Shown: piece after piece, positions 1 through 12,375 of the stretch | Numbering within the stretch: position 1 is the first letter of the stretch | How the letters are laid out: each line of letters begins with the position of its first letter | Assembly (NCBI GenBank): GCA_950295325.1 | Contig: OX485806.1 | Location: 58,089,169-58,153,168 of the forward strand | DNA: 64,000 bases | Direction: 5' to 3' | Source: Polytrichum commune | Lineage: Eukaryota; Streptophyta; Polytrichopsida; Polytrichales; Polytrichaceae | Position numbers and translations under genes: made by a program | The notes under the pieces: generated by a model | What the model was told of the DNA's origin: nothing | The model's input: the letters and a program-made list of their open reading frames with translations, nothing else | Databases searched by the model: none

Positions 1-1465
1 TGTTAGGTTCAACTAGTGTGTTTGGTGGCTGGAATTAGAACCCCCCAGAACCAAGAGGGTCTTAGTGTAGGTGTCAAGGATCAGATTTTCCTCTTCAAGG
101 TTGAAAACTTCTTTGTTTTGTTACGTTCAACTAGTTGGTCGTTAGGTTCAAATAGTTTGTTTGTGGGCTGGAATTTCACCTTCTCGGAACCGAGAGGGTC
201 TGAGGCTAGGATTATAGGACCTGATTTTGCACATTAAGGTTGAAAGCTTGTATGTGTACATAAGCTGAAATAGGTGGTTGATAGGTTCAACTCGTTTGTT
301 TTGGGGCTGGAATTTCACCCTCTTGGAACCGAGAGGGTCTTAGTGTAGTAATGAAGGACCAGATTTTGCACATTAAGGTTCAAAGCTTGTTTGTGCACAT
401 TGGTTGAACTAGTTGGACGTTAGGTTCAACTAGTTTGTTTGAGGGCTAGAATTTCACCCTCTCGGAACCGAGAGGGTCTTAGGCTAGGAATGAAGGACCA
501 CATTTTGCACATTAAGGTTGAAAGCTTGCATGTGTGGATAGGTTCAACTAGTTAGTTTTGGGGCTGGAATTTCACCCTCTCGGAACCGAGAGGGTCTTGG
601 TGTAGTAATATAGGAACAAATTTTGCACATTAAGGTTGAAAGCTTGTTTGTGCACATAGATTGAACTAGGTGGTTCATATGTTCAACGGGGTTGTTTTTG
701 GGCAGGAATTTCACCCTCTCGGAACCAAGAGGATCTTCATGTACTAATATAGGACCTGATTTTGCACATTTATGTTGAAAGCTCGTATGTGTGCTGGAAT
801 TTGACCCTCTCGGAACCGAGACGGTCTTAAGATAGAAATATCGAACCAGATTTTGCACATTAAGGTTGCTAGCTTGTCTGTATGGATAGATTCAACTTGT
901 TGGTTTTTAGGTTCAACAGGTTTGCTTTGGGGCTGGAATTTCACCCTCTCGGTTCCGAGAGGGTCTTCGTGTAGTAATATAGGACCAAATTTTGCACAAT
1001 AAGGTTGAAAGCTTGTATGTGTGGATAGATTCAACTAGTTAGCTGATAGGTTCACATGGTTTCTTTTGGGGCTGGAATTTCACCCTCTCGGTACCGAGAG
1101 GGTTTTCGTGTAGTAATGAAGGACCACATTTTGCACATTAAGGTTGAAAGCCTGTATGTGTACATAGGTTGAACTAGGTGGTTGAGAGGTTGCATTACTA
1201 TTTATATGTGCTGGAAATTGACCCTCTCGGAACCAAGAGGGTCTTAGTGTAGCTATGAAAGACTAGATTCTCCTCTTGAAGGTTGAAAGCTTGTTTGTTT
1301 GAATACGTTCAACTAGTTGTTCGTTAGGTTCAACTAGTTTGTTTGTGGACTAGAATGTGACCCTCCCGGAACCGAGAGGGTCTTAGGGCAGGAGTGTAGG
1401 ACCAGATTTTGCACATCAAGGTTGAAATCTTGTTTGTATGGATAGGTTCAACTAGTTTGTTTGTG
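1..1465. repeat. Tandem array 1a with 20-bp palindrome
   Basis: About ten degenerate units of roughly 120-145 bp. Each carries CCCTCTCGGAACCGAGAGGG or a one- to two-base variant (for example near 183, 329, 460, 577, 949, 1087, 1225 and 1368), followed by a block resembling 'accagattttgcacattaagg' and a block rich in 'ttcaactagtt'. The palindrome is the best-conserved part. ORFs here are products of the repeat and I see no gene. The array runs straight into the first recognisable coding segment of methylase copy 1 near 1465, so it occupies the place of that gene's upstream exons. Confidence 0.9.
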
Positions 1466-2162
1466 TACACGCCTATGCAACTTGTAAAATTTCCACGCGT
1501 GCATTTGGTGGTTGGTGGTTGGCACTTGGATTGTTCTCGTGGATTCGCTCCCGACGTAGAGGTACCCCTCTACAACAGCCTCGATTCCTCTGCTCCTGAA
1601 GTAATTGAATTGGAGGAAGAGCTGGATGAAGAAGAGAATCCAGCCCCTCCCACGAATGACAAAGAGGTTGTGCCTGTGAAGGGCAAGGGCAAAGGCAAAA
1701 AGATAGCCTCTAGTCAAGTGTCCACCCGTTCTTTCACCAAGGCCTCCGTTCAACGCACTCAAGTTCCAGCTACCACGGTTGTCGGAAGTCCAACGGCAAC
1801 TCATTTTCCTGGTCCTGTTCCTGGTCCTTCCCATAACGGTGTCACCATTCCCTCTGTTTGCCTTCGCAAGCGCCAACCTCCATGACGACGGCATTCTTGT
1901 GTTTGCACACGCTGCTGATCCGGAAGTGTCTAGATCAATTCACAACTGGGCACATATATAGGACTTTTACGTTGCCGAAGACTGGTTTGGCATGAATGAG
2001 CTCGATCTTCAATCGCCTACTAATCCTTCTGAGTTGGTAATTGCTTTCTAGCATCATTTTTCTTTATTCTTGTCTTTGTTTCCATTACATTTTTGGATTC
2101 CTAATTCTACCCTTCACATTTCTTACAGACTCGTAAGTTCTTCATTAAAGGTGCTTGTCCGT

Positions 2163-3556
2163 TGTGAGGCCAAACCGCCCACCCTTAAGCGTCCTAGTCT
2201 GGTTGAGGGCATGGGTATCACATTCATGTTCACATAACTCCCTCTTACCAACTTCGTAAATGTCCATTTCATTTCCCATCAACTCTTGCACACCAATTTA
2301 TTCCATGATAAGAGTACAAACATTGAAAAATGCTTTTATCTATTTATTCTCCTATTCTTACACTAATTCACAACCCACAATCCAATCTCTACCAAAAGCT
2401 TATTTCCCCGTGCCACCCTCTAATTCACTAATGGTTAAGTCCCTAATTTAATTTTCCCTCCTCTTTTTCCCTAATTAACTAGTCACCACATAAGGTGACC
2501 TTCATACTCCCTTTCCATAACCAAAATCATTAGCCCAGCTCAACCACACCAGTAGCCGAATCCACTTCAAACCGGTAGTCGACCCCTCTTCAAAACCGTA
2601 GCCGAATACACTTCAGATAGTAGCCGAATCCACTTCAGAACAGTAGCCGAATACACTTCAGACCAGTAGTCTAACCCACTTCAGAATAGTAGCTGAATCC
2701 ACTTTAGATAGTAGCCGAATACACTTCAGACCAGTAGTCTAACCCACTTCAGGACAGTAGCCGAATCCACTTCAGACCAGTAGTCGACCCCTCTTCAGAA
2801 CAGTAGCCGAATCCATTTCAGACCAGTAGTCTAACCCATTTCAAACCAGTAGCCGAATATATTTCAGACCAATAGTCGACCCCTCTTCAGAACAGTAGCC
2901 GAATCCACTTTAGACAGTAGTCGACCCCTCTTCAGAACAGTAGCCGAATACACTTCAGACCAGTAGTCGACCCCTCTTCAGAACAGTAGCCAAATCCACT
3001 TCAAATAGTAGCCGAATCCACTTTAGAACTACCTAATTCCACTAGTTTCCCAAAGCCCCTTACGTAATTGCCTACCTAATTCCACTAATTCCCCTAAGAC
3101 TCCCTTACCTAATCCACTACTTAATTCCACTAATACTAATAAATCTTCCCTTAATTCCCGCTTCCTCCAAGCTCTAAGAGCTCAACCTCCTTGAGAGGGA
3201 GGGAAGAGAGAGGAGGGCACCCAAGACCACAAACCCCTTAACCTTCTCCTATTTAGTAGGACCTTATCCTATCCACTAAATCCTCACCCTCTAAACCAAC
3301 AAGAACATGTTCTAAATCAAACATTTAAATCCAAGGCCTTTCCCCTTGCTTCATCAAACACTACACACTTAACCAAAATACTCCCTAATGTCACTAAGCT
3401 TCTAATTAACCACACAAAATAGGCTTAAGGCCTAAAACATAAACCACACCAAGCCTCACTCTTTTTATACTTTTGGTTGTTTCAATAACACTCCAAATGC
3501 AATTTTAAGTAAACTCTAAGCATAAAACAAATATGAGCAACCATTTTGAGCTCATA
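2163..3556 (+). mobile_element. Solo LTR, family B, in methylase copy 1
   Basis: It begins TGTGAGGCC and ends GAGCTCATA, where the expected final ACA has decayed to ATA. It is flanked by the 5-bp duplication TCCGT at 2158-2162 and 3557-3561. The first ~40 bases and the last ~20 match the other family B copies at 35253-36622 and, inverted, 6495-7781. There is no internal domain or primer site, so it is a solo LTR left by recombination. Length is 1394 bp. Confidence 0.85.
2543..3030. repeat. 23-bp minisatellite inside the LTR
   Basis: About twenty head-to-tail units of two alternating types, close to CAGTAGCCGAATCCACTTCA and CAGTAGTCGACCCCTCTTCA. I do not see this block in the other two family B LTRs, so it probably expanded in this copy. 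Confidence 0.9.
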
Positions 3557-4559
3557 TCCGTAATGAATCTGTTTTGAATGTCCGGACCTTAAACTTCAAA
3601 GACATAGGTTATAATCTCAATAGAGATGGTTGGCTCAACAGCTTCGCTGATGCAAGGTGCCTTGGAGGGGTGCTCGTGAAAAGTGCCCCGAGTTCTTCTC
3701 CATCATTTTCTCCGCCTTCACGGACAACGATGACATTATCATGGATTCGCCATGTGGCGTTGGTTGGTTTTTCATCTCTTTGTTTTTCTTCTTTTTGTTT
3801 TTTAATGTTTTGTTTTCTTTTATACTTGTTCCATTTCCCATTCATTTCCTTATGCTTACCTTCTCGCATTTCTTCTAGGTGGTTCCGTCATTGCATGCCA
3901 CTCCATTTAACGACATATTATAGCGCTTGAGTCGGACATCGACATCTTTAAGTCCATCCTATTTCCCATGCGTGAGCCTGAGCAAGAACACACTTCACAG
4001 TATGCTGCCCCACAACGAGGGTCGGTTTTTGCTCCTCCTCCTCGGAAGATGGCGAAGCACAATTTTGATTTGTTGTGTGCGTAAGTTCGTTCTTGGCTTC
4101 TAACTTGCTTGCTTGCATTTTTGTCTTCTCATATTGGAATTTTCCGCTTGTGCTCATGTTTTTTGTTTCCTCTTCCTATATGTGCAGAGTTCAAGATGAG
4201 AGCCTGATTCATGTCCTTAATGCGGACATGTTTGCAACCCCTTCGACGGCATTCGAGCTCCCTTCCTATGCCGCAGAACTTGCCCACCTTTTGGCGGATG
4301 CACCGTCCCCACCTCCTGGTCGCACCCATCCTTTCAACAAACTAGTATTGGATTTTCTAGACATAGAGGCAAAGCAAGGTGATAATAGAAATATACATGG
4401 TAGCCCAAGTTGTTGACTACGCCTCTTGCGTTTGGAACCTCCATCTCATATGTATTGTTTATGTTCAAGTTTTTCATAGGTTCATTTGTTCACCTTCCAT
4501 GTGCCATTGCAAACCCTATTCAACTCCTTCAACTAGTTCGTTCATTGGATGAAGTACTT

Positions 4560-6090
4560 TGTATGTGGACTGGAATTTCAACCTCTCGGAACCGAGAGGG
4601 TAGTAGTTTAGTATCGACAAACAACATTTTCCACTTCAAGGTTGAAAGCATCTATGTGTACATAGGTCCAACTGGTTTGTTTTTGGGCTAGAATTTGACC
4701 AACTTAGTATAGGAATATAGAACCAGATTTTGCAGTTTAGCTTGTTTGTGTGCATAGGTTCAACTACATCGTTGTTAGGTTCAACTATTTTGTTTGGTGG
4801 CTGGAATTACACCCTCTCGGAACCGAGAGGGTCTTAATGTAGTATTGAAGGACCAGATTTTGACCTTCAAGGTTTTTAGCTTGTTTGTGTGAATAGGTTC
4901 AACTAGTTGGTTGTTAGGTTCAACTGGTCTGGTTTTGGGCTGGACTTTCATTGGTTGAACTAGTTGTTTGATTGGTTGAACTGGTTAGTTTTTGTGTTGG
5001 AATTTGACCCTCTCGAAACTGAGAGAGTCTCAGACACCTAATGTAGGACCAGATTTTGCAATTTCAGTTTGAAATCTTGTATCTGTGGATAGTTTCAACT
5101 ACTTGGTTGGTAGGTTCAACTAGTTTGTTTTTGGGTTCAAGTGGTTTGTATTTGAGCTGGAATTTGACCCTTTCGGAACCGAGAGGGTCTTACTGTAGTA
5201 TTGAAGGACCAGATTTTGCACTTTAAGGTTGGAAGCTTGTATGTGTACATAGGTTGAACTAGTTGGTTGATAGGTTCAAATGGCTTCTTTTTGGGTTGGA
5301 ATTTGACCCTCTCGGAACCGAGAGGGTCTTAGGCTAGGAATGTAGGACCAGATTTTGCAATTTCAATTTGAAAGCTTGCATGTGTGGATAGTTTCAACTA
5401 GTTGGTTGATAGGTTCAACTAGTTTGTTTTTGGGTTCTAGTAATGTAGGACCAGATTTTGTATTTGAAGGTTGAAAGCTTCTATGTGTATTAGGTTCAAC
5501 TAGTTGGTTGATAGGTTCTACTAGTTTGTTTTTTGGCTGGAATTTGACCCTCTCGGAATCGAGAGGGTCTTAGACTAGTAATGTAGGACCAGATTTTGTA
5601 TTTGAAGGTTGAAAGCTTCTATGTGTACTTAGGTTCAACTAGTTAGTTGATAGGTTCTACTAGTTTGTTTTTTGGCTGGAATTTGACCTTATCGGAACCA
5701 AGATGGTCTTAGGCTAGAAATGTACAATCAGATTTTGTAATTTCAGTGTGAAAGCTTGAATGTGTGTTTGTGTGGATAGTTTCAATTACTTGGTTGGTAG
5801 GTTCAACTAGTTTGTATTTTGGCTGGAATTTGAGCCTCTCGGAACCGAGAGGCTCTTAGGCTAGTAATGTAGGACCAGATTTTGCAATTTCAGTTTGAAA
5901 GCTTGCATGTGTGGATAGTTTCAACTACTTGGTTGGTAGGTTCAACTAGTTTGTACTTTGGCTGGAATTTGACCCTCTCGGAACCAAGAGGGTCTTAGGC
6001 TAGGAATGTAGGACCAGATTAGGACTATTATGTGATAATAGGTTCAACTATTTGGTTGTTTTTTTTAACTCGTTTGTTTTTGGACTGGAA
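4560..6090. repeat. Tandem array 1b with 20-bp palindrome
   Basis: Same unit type as array 1a, with palindromes near 4580, 4810, 5163, 5302, 5545, 5830 and 5970. In one unit the inverted repeat reaches 24 bp (GACC...GGTC around 5302). It starts about 150 bp after the stop of methylase copy 1, so copy 1 is bracketed by the same repeat. 6091-6410 holds no recognisable feature. Confidence 0.9.
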
Positions 6091-6409
6091 TTTGTCTCTC
6101 TCGGCAAGTGTCCATGGGTTGAGGGTATGAACCAGATTTTTGCATGTGGGTATAATGATAAATATTGCATCCCCCTTCATTATATGGTGTACTAGCTAGG
6201 ATCCCCTAATCAAGTTAGGATTTTCCATACTAATGTAATGCCCTCAAATTGAATATTATACCAATGATGGTCACATCCCCGTCCACCCTTTTCACAATGG
6301 AGGACTTCCAAGCACATGCGCTTCAAAACAAATGCAAGTTTTCATTGCATTCTCCTATTGCATTCTGGTGAGTGTTCGGACTCTGCCCAATTTGAATTTT
6401 TGTTCATGT

Positions 6410-9400
6410 TTTTGTAGGCCAGATTCTTGGGTTTGATGCATAAGATGAAATTTTGTGGTTGAGATTACTCTCTTGGTTCCGAGAGGGTAGAGGTTGTGAG
6501 CCCAAATTGGTGCACACATGTTCAGTTGATCCTGCAAAGTCGTTTTGATTTGATTTTGAAATTCTTTTAGTTACTTGAAAATTTAAAAAAAAATGCAAGG
6601 ATGGGTTTTTGTTTGGAGTTGAGTTTTACTGCGAGTTTAAGTGTTTTGATAGGTTGGGTGTGAGTGTGTTTAATGAGGGAGAATGAAAGTGTGGAGTGGG
6701 ACTTGTCGTGAGGTGAGAGCGGGGTTAAATGTTTAGATTAAGCTAGGGTATGTTAGAATTAGAGTGAAGGGATGTCCAAATAGGGCTCGCTCGGTGTTCA
6801 TTGTGGGAAAAGGTCACTATGACCTAGTTTTAACCGGGTCCAGGGGTACCCAAAAGGTTTCAGTGGCCGCTGCCAGGTCTCTTCTACACAATGCCACAAC
6901 CAGGAGGGTTGCGGCAACCGGAACACACAAAGGAGTCCTGCTGACCGGTTTGCAAGCACCTCCGCAAGGAGGAGAAGGGGGAGCAGCCAAGAAGCGAGGA
7001 GGTTTACGGCAAGGAGGCGAGCAATGTTGGGGAGTTGGGACCTAAAGGAAGCCACATCGATGCTCCAGTGGATGGGGAGGGTGGAAGATTGACTGTGAGT
7101 GAGGGGAGGTGGCTGGAATCGCCACCTCTCGGTTGAAGCTCAAATTTCTAGCTACCTGACTCGAATTCGGAGTCGGAATTGATCGCAAGAACAACAAAAT
7201 CACCACTGGGATTCAACTGTGTGGCTCAAAGAGGGAGATCCAGCTCCGTAGCGCGGACAGTTAACCACCTGCTGGCAGACAGCCCGGTGACGGGCGTTGA
7301 CGGGCCGAGCTTGATGCAAACAACGCAGATTCTACGAATATTGTGGACTACTGAAGCCGGGTACCGAGGCTCATAAGGAGCAGAAGGGGAAGGCCCATGG
7401 GCCAGTTGGGTTGTGTATGGAATTAGGCAAGGATAAGTGGCATTAGGCTTAGTTAGACGGTAGTTAGTAAGGGTTTAGGACTGGTCCTTAGTGGGGCCGT
7501 GGTTCTTGACTCTGATATGTGGCACAAATGGTTGCAAAACATTGAGTCTAAGCTAGGTGTGATAGGGTAGTGAGTGGGTTAGTGGGTAAGGAGATGTGGA
7601 TGGGAAGAGAAAAACATTTCTTAAATCTTGTACTTTGTGCTAAGAAATGGAAAGGATGATTTGGTGGGATATCTCGTGAACTTCACACATGTCAAGGGTT
7701 CAGTGGACAGTTAGCAATGAATGTGGGCTCTAAGCTTCCACTCGGATTACGACGCTTAAGGGTGGGGGTTTAGGCCTCACAGAGGGTAGGCCACATTATT
7801 GGGTTAGATTCATAAAATGAAATTTTGTGTTTGAGATTATTCTCTTGGTTCCGAGAGGGTAGAGGGTGGGCCACATTATTGGGTTTGATGCATAAGATGA
7901 AATTTTGTGTTTGAGATTATTCTCTTGGTTCCGAGAGGGTAGAGGGTCAGCCACATTATTGGGTTTGATGCATAAGATGAAATTTTGTATTTGAGATTAT
8001 TCTCTTGGTTCCGAGAGGGTAGAGGGTAGGCCACATTATTGGGTTTGATGCATAAGATGAAATTTTGTGTTTGAGATTATTCTCTTGGTTCCGAGAGGGT
8101 AGAGGGTAGGCCAGATTATTGGGTTTGATGCATAAGATGAAATTTTGTGTTTGAGATTATTCTCTTGGTTCCGAGAGGGTAGAGGGTGGGCCACATTATT
8201 GGGTTTGATTCATAAGATGAAATTTTGTGTTTGAGATTATTCTCTTGGTTCCGAGAGGGTAGAGGGTGGGCCACATTATTGGGTTAGATTCATAAGATGA
8301 AATTTTGTGTTTGAGATTATTCTCTTGGTTCCGAGAGGGTAGAGGGTGGGCCACATTATTGGGTAAGATTCATAAGATGAAATTTTGTGTTTGAGATTAT
8401 TCTCTTGGTTCCGAGAGGGTAGAGGGTGGGCCACATTATTGGGTTAGATTCATAAGATGAAATTTTGTGTTTGAGATTATTCTCTTGGTTCCGAGAGGGT
8501 AGAGGGTGGGCCACATTATTTGGGTTAGATTCATAAGATGAAATTTTGTGTTTGAGATTATTCTCTTGGTTCCGAGAGGGTAGAGGGTGGGCCACATTAT
8601 TGGGTTAGATTCATAAGATGAAATTTTGTGTTTGAGATTATTCTCTTGGTTCCGAGAGGGTAGAGGGTAGGCCACATTATTGGGTTTGATGCATAAGATG
8701 AAATTTTGTGTTTGAGATTATTCTCTTGGTTCCGAGAGGGTAGAGGGTAGGCCAGATTCTTGTGTTTGATGCATAAGATGAAATTTTGTGTTTGAAATTA
8801 CTCTCTTGGGTCCGAGAGGGTAGGAGGTAGGCCATATCCTTGAGTTTGATGCATTAGATGAAATTTTATGTTTGTTTATAGTCTCTTAGTTCCATGAGGG
8901 TAGAGGGTAGGCCTGATTCCAAACTTTGATTCATAAGATGAATTGTTTTTGTGTGGGATTAGTCTTTTGGTTCCATGAGGGTAGAGGGTAGGCAAGATTC
9001 TTGTGATTGATGCATAAGATGAAATTTTGTGTTTGAGATTATTCTCTTGGTTCCATGAGGGTAGAGGGTAGGCCACATTCCAAACTTTTGATTCATAAGA
9101 TGAAACTTTGTGTTTGGGATTACTCTCTTGGATCCGAGAGGGTAGAGGGTAGGCCATATTCTTGAGTTTGATGCATTAGATGAAATTTTGTGTTTGTATA
9201 TAGTCTTTTAGTTCCATGAGGGTAGATGGTAGGCCAGATTCCAAACTTTGATTCATAACATGAATTTTTTTTGTGTGGGATTAGTCTCTTGGTTCCATGA
9301 GGATAGAGGGTAGGCCAGATTCCAAACTTTGATTCATTAGATGAAATTTTTGTGTTTGGGATTCGTCTCTTGGTTCCATGGGGGTAGAGGGTAGGCCAAA

Positions 9401-9960
9401 TTCTTGGTTAGATTCATAATATGAAATTTTTGTGTTTGGGATTGGTCTCTTGGTTCCATGAGGGTAGAGGGTAGGCCACATTCCAAACTTTGATTGATAG
9501 GATGAAACTTTGTGTTTGGGATTTCTCTCTTGGATCTGAGAGGATAGAAGGTAGGCCATATTCTTGAGTTTGATGCATTAGATGAAATTTTGTGTTTGTG
9601 TATAGTCTTTTGGTTCCATGAGGATAGAGGGTAGGCCAGATTCCAAACTTTGATTCATAAGATGAAATTTTTGTTTTTGGGATCGGTCTCTTGGTTCCAT
9701 GGGGGTAGAGGGTAGGCCAGATTCCAAACTTTGATTCATAACATGAAATGTTTTTGTGTGGGATTAGTCTCTTGGTTCCATGAGGATAGAGGGTAGGCCA
9801 GATTCCAAACTTTGATTCATAACATGAATTTTTTTTTTGTGGGATTAGTCTCTTGGTTCCATGAGGATAGAGGGTAGCCCAGATTCCAAACTTTGATTCA
9901 TAACATGAAATTTTTGTTTTTGGGATTAGTCTCTTGGGTCCGAGAGGGTAGACGAGAGGC
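6410..9960. repeat. 80-bp tandem array 2, interrupted by an LTR
   Basis: The unit is 80 bp and contains CTCTTGGTTCCGAGAGGG, a relative of the array 1 palindrome in inverted orientation. The rest of the unit (GATGAAATTTTGTGTTTGAG and TAGGCCACATTATTGGG) is different from array 1. One unit lies at 6410-6494 before the LTR. Units from 7782 to about 8750 are almost identical. Units from about 8830 to 9960 are diverged, with TTCCATGAGGG replacing the palindrome. Homogeneous middle units and diverged edge units are what unequal exchange produces. ORFs across it are repeat artefacts. Confidence 0.95.
6495..7781 (-). mobile_element. Solo LTR, family B, in array 2
   Basis: Read on the minus strand it starts TGTGAGGCCTAAACC (at 7781) and ends GGGCTCACA (at 6495), as family B does. 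Both sides are units of the 80-bp array. The flanking five bases are GAGGT and GAGGG, a target duplication with one difference. Length 1287 bp. Open frames inside (for example 6764-7045) show no recognisable protein. Confidence 0.8.
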
Positions 9961-10067
9961 CATATTCTTTGGGTTTATTCATAAGATGAATTTTGGGGAT
10001 GTGTCTAATTTTCTAGCTGGTTGGGGTTGGCGCATCATGTTGGGGAAGATCGCTCCAATCCCACGTG

Positions 10068-10634
10068 ATGGAGCCACTTGTAATGTATCTGGACCTAGAT
10101 GTACAATTGACAGTCTTGGTTCCAAACTTATTGTTGGGTGCCGCAAAGGTGGATATGGATGCAGAGACGGCATTGGATACCCAACTTCGTTTGTTGTTCA
10201 TCCATAGTTTGAGGCTATCTTGCAAAGCATGGAAAACGATTGTGGATAAAAGTGTAGAGTACAATGCTCTTCGTTTGGCTCAAAATGAATACGCGATGGG
10301 TCCCAATGCTATCATAGGGGTTTGTTTGCCGCGCGAACATAACCTCATCACTCAATTTCAACAGAACTTGATGTGGTTCTCACATAGCCGCCACGTCAGC
10401 TCACGGATTTCACGGAGGATTCTTATTTCGGACTTGGGGGATTTGTCATTGCGGAGATTATCTAAGCTTCGGGATGAATTGGAGATGTCATTCTGTGCGG
10501 TGGAGTTCTATGACATGAGCTTTCATCCAGGTGCACTGTATTGGACATGCCTGGCCGATAGGAAGTACACACGTGGAGGAGCCAAATGGATTTTTTTGCG
10601 CACATTTTTTTTTTCGGGAGTAAACTATTTGTAG
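10068..10634 (+). CDS. Small F-box-like protein, function unknown
   Basis: A 188-residue open frame from the ATG at 10068. The start (MEPLVMYLDL) and the segment near residues 50-65 (LRLSCKAWKTIVDKS) resemble a weak F-box helix region, the part of SCF ubiquitin ligase adaptors that binds SKP1. The C-terminal part (LSKLRDELEMSFCAVEFYDM) is conserved in the copy at 46.2-46.7 kb. No Kelch or LRR domain follows. It sits directly after tandem array 2. The upstream stretch 9990-10067 is also conserved in fragments elsewhere, so a first exon or UTR may lie there. Family assignment is inference; an intact frame conserved between paralogs supports coding. Confidence 0.55.
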   Translation: MEPLVMYLDLDVQLTVLVPNLLLGAAKVDMDAETALDTQLRLLFIHSLRLSCKAWKTIVDKSVEYNALRLAQNEYAMGPNAIIGVCLPREHNLITQFQQNLMWFSHSRHVSSRISRRILISDLGDLSLRRLSKLRDELEMSFCAVEFYDMSFHPGALYWTCLADRKYTRGGAKWIFLRTFFFSGVNYL

Positions 10635-10701
10635 CAAATTGAACTCGATACACATTTTTGTAAGTCTTGACTTTGGCACCTAACTTCACCTACATTATCT
10701 C

Positions 10702-11676
10702 TGTCGCGCACCTCTCCATGAGGAGTGCCCGAAACACCATGGGCACAAGGGGGACCCCGGAGTGACACCCGGGACTTGTGGCGCCGTTGGTGAGAGGGCC
10801 CAAGTGATCCTAGTGTGGGTGAGGGCCCCGGGCGTTGGGAACGCCTCCCACCCACGAAGATTAGGAGGCACAAGGGTAAGGCCATAAGTTATGCGTAGCC
10901 CATGGCGTGGTGATTCTAGAAAGCTCAAGAACACCTCAATCGGAGGTGTGAGCTAGGAGTTATGGCCATTTGAGTGGGGCGCTGTCCCGGGACAGCGCCC
11001 TGGTACAGCAGTGCCTGGGAGTGATTCCCGGGACTGCCAAGGTTCAAACAGGCATAACTTCCTCAATACTTGCCCGAATGGGGCAAGTGAGGAGTCCATC
11101 GGCATCTACGTGAAGCGTAGATGAACATGGAGTGGTTGGTTGTTATGATCAGACATCATACAAGGAAGTTATGATGGTCTGAAGCTGCTGGGGGGGTTCT
11201 AGGCCCAGCAGCTAAAGGAAAATGTCCACTTGGCCCCAACTCTTGGTAGAGAGACAAGAGGTTGGATGACGGTGGGGGAGGGGCCCCGCGTGAAGTCCTA
11301 GAGGCTTATATGGGTGAGGTGGTGTGGCCTCACCCACCCGAGGCCGAACGGCAAGGCCTCCATGGGCATTGGCCCATTGTGAGGCCATAGTTGCCTAGTA
11401 TGGTTCGGGTTGTTGTAGTGTTGCTCTGGCAACGCGATGATCAACATGGGATTGGACTTCCATGGATGGAAGTCCACATCTAGGAATTGGTTACCGATTA
11501 AGGGGTGAGTCCCGAAAGCAAAGTAGGAGGGTTGGTTCCCCTCCTATGCACTATAACGTCCGGGGTAGGAGGAGCTAATCATTAGCATGGCGGAATGCGA
11601 ATGGTTAGCGCTCGTAACCTTTGCTAGAATTGAAAATTGGCAAGATTGTCAAGGGGGGCTAGCAAGGGTTGCGACA
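10702..11676 (+). mobile_element. Solo LTR, family A, with perfect TSD
   Basis: It starts TGTCGCGCACC, ends AGGGTTGCGACA, and is flanked by the 5-bp duplication ATCTC at 10697-10701 and 11677-11681. The paralogous locus at 46.0-46.2 kb (minus) shows the uninterrupted site. No internal domain. Length 975 bp. Family A contains GCTTATATGGGTGAGG, a possible TATA region, and recurs at 36695, 39549, 40922, 41598, 45500 and 54721. Confidence 0.95.
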
Positions 11677-11681
11677 ATCTC

Positions 11682-12375
11682 GGCCAATCAAATATTTTGT
11701 GTACGGGAACTCTGGAGATCTAAGAGTTCTAGGAAAGAGTATCGTAGCTACTTGGGGCAATGTATCACTTTGGATGAAATCATTTAAGAACACCTAAGTA
11801 CATTTAAGGGCTACTTCACAGACGAGCCAAGAGCCGTGACCATGACATTGTAAGAGCCCACCAGAAGGTGTCCAAAGGCCGTCCCAAGACACCTCCAAAA
11901 ATATGTAGTGTGGTCACGGATTTTCAAGTGTAGTATGAAGCCATATGTGACCAGGCCCTCAATCAAATGCTATTTCAATGGATTTCTATTCATGCGAGTC
12001 TTCACACATGATAAAAACAAAGTAAATCAACGGTTGTGAATATTATGAATGGCAAGGTTTTTTGATTTTGTATTAGGCCTACCTCCCAAAGGTGGATTCT
12101 TATGTTGTTGTTCGATTTCAATTGCTGACGTCAACCCTAATTTAATATGAAACCATTTGAAACCTAGACTGTAAGATCTTTGATAACAAATACATTCTTC
12201 CACGGCTTTAGGTTCCGGTTGTTCCTTGAACTAGGTTGGGTTATTATCTCCACAAGAATGGGGTGCCTTTCCAACAAATTGAATTCAAACTATCTATAAA
12301 TTCCACGGAAATAAGCAGTGCTTGCCCTAAAATTATCCAACAAAGTCCAATTGTTCCGCTCTCCGCTCACACTAC
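11682..12375 (+). repeat. 3' flank of the F-box-like unit
   Basis: 11682-11790 and 12110-12375 match the reverse strand of 46030-46125 and 45700-45990, which lie downstream of the second F-box-like copy. The last ~150 bp also match 44600-44760. The block ends CTCCGCTCACACTACTAAG. 11790-12110 is extra DNA absent from the other copy, and I recognise nothing in it. Confidence 0.75.

Larger units (their letters stand above)
1465..4416 (+). pseudogene. Broken ParB-methylase family gene, copy 1 (C-terminal half)
   Basis: This is homologous by eye to copy 2 at 20929-26800. Segments in order: about 1465-2036 has GGWHLDC (copy 2: GGAWYLDC), an acidic and lysine-rich linker, a frameshift near 1860, then LHDDGILVF and WFGMNELDLQSPTNP (copy 2: LHDDGAIILF, WWGMNRLHLTSPINP). 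About 2129-2162 and 3562-3762 has GYNLNRDGWLNSF, a frameshift, then PWRGAREK and IIMDSPCGVG (motif I region). 3879-4080 has SVIACHSI, stop TAA 3908-3910, RHIIALESDIDIF. 4188-4416 has a conserved tail with FLDIEA. Introns at 2037, 3763 and 4081 start with GT and end with AG. The ParB-like half and catalytic motif IV are missing. A solo LTR splits it at 2163. With stops, frameshifts and an insertion it is a pseudogene; the exon boundaries are my reading. Confidence 0.8.

Noticed and set aside
8356-9559. Open frames across array 2
   Set aside because: They follow the 80-bp repeat period and exist only because units lack stops in that frame.
10625-10934. Open frames in family A LTRs (also 37425-37773, 41284-41615, 54712-54975)
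   Set aside because: They recur wherever the LTR does, on either strand, and show no protein features.
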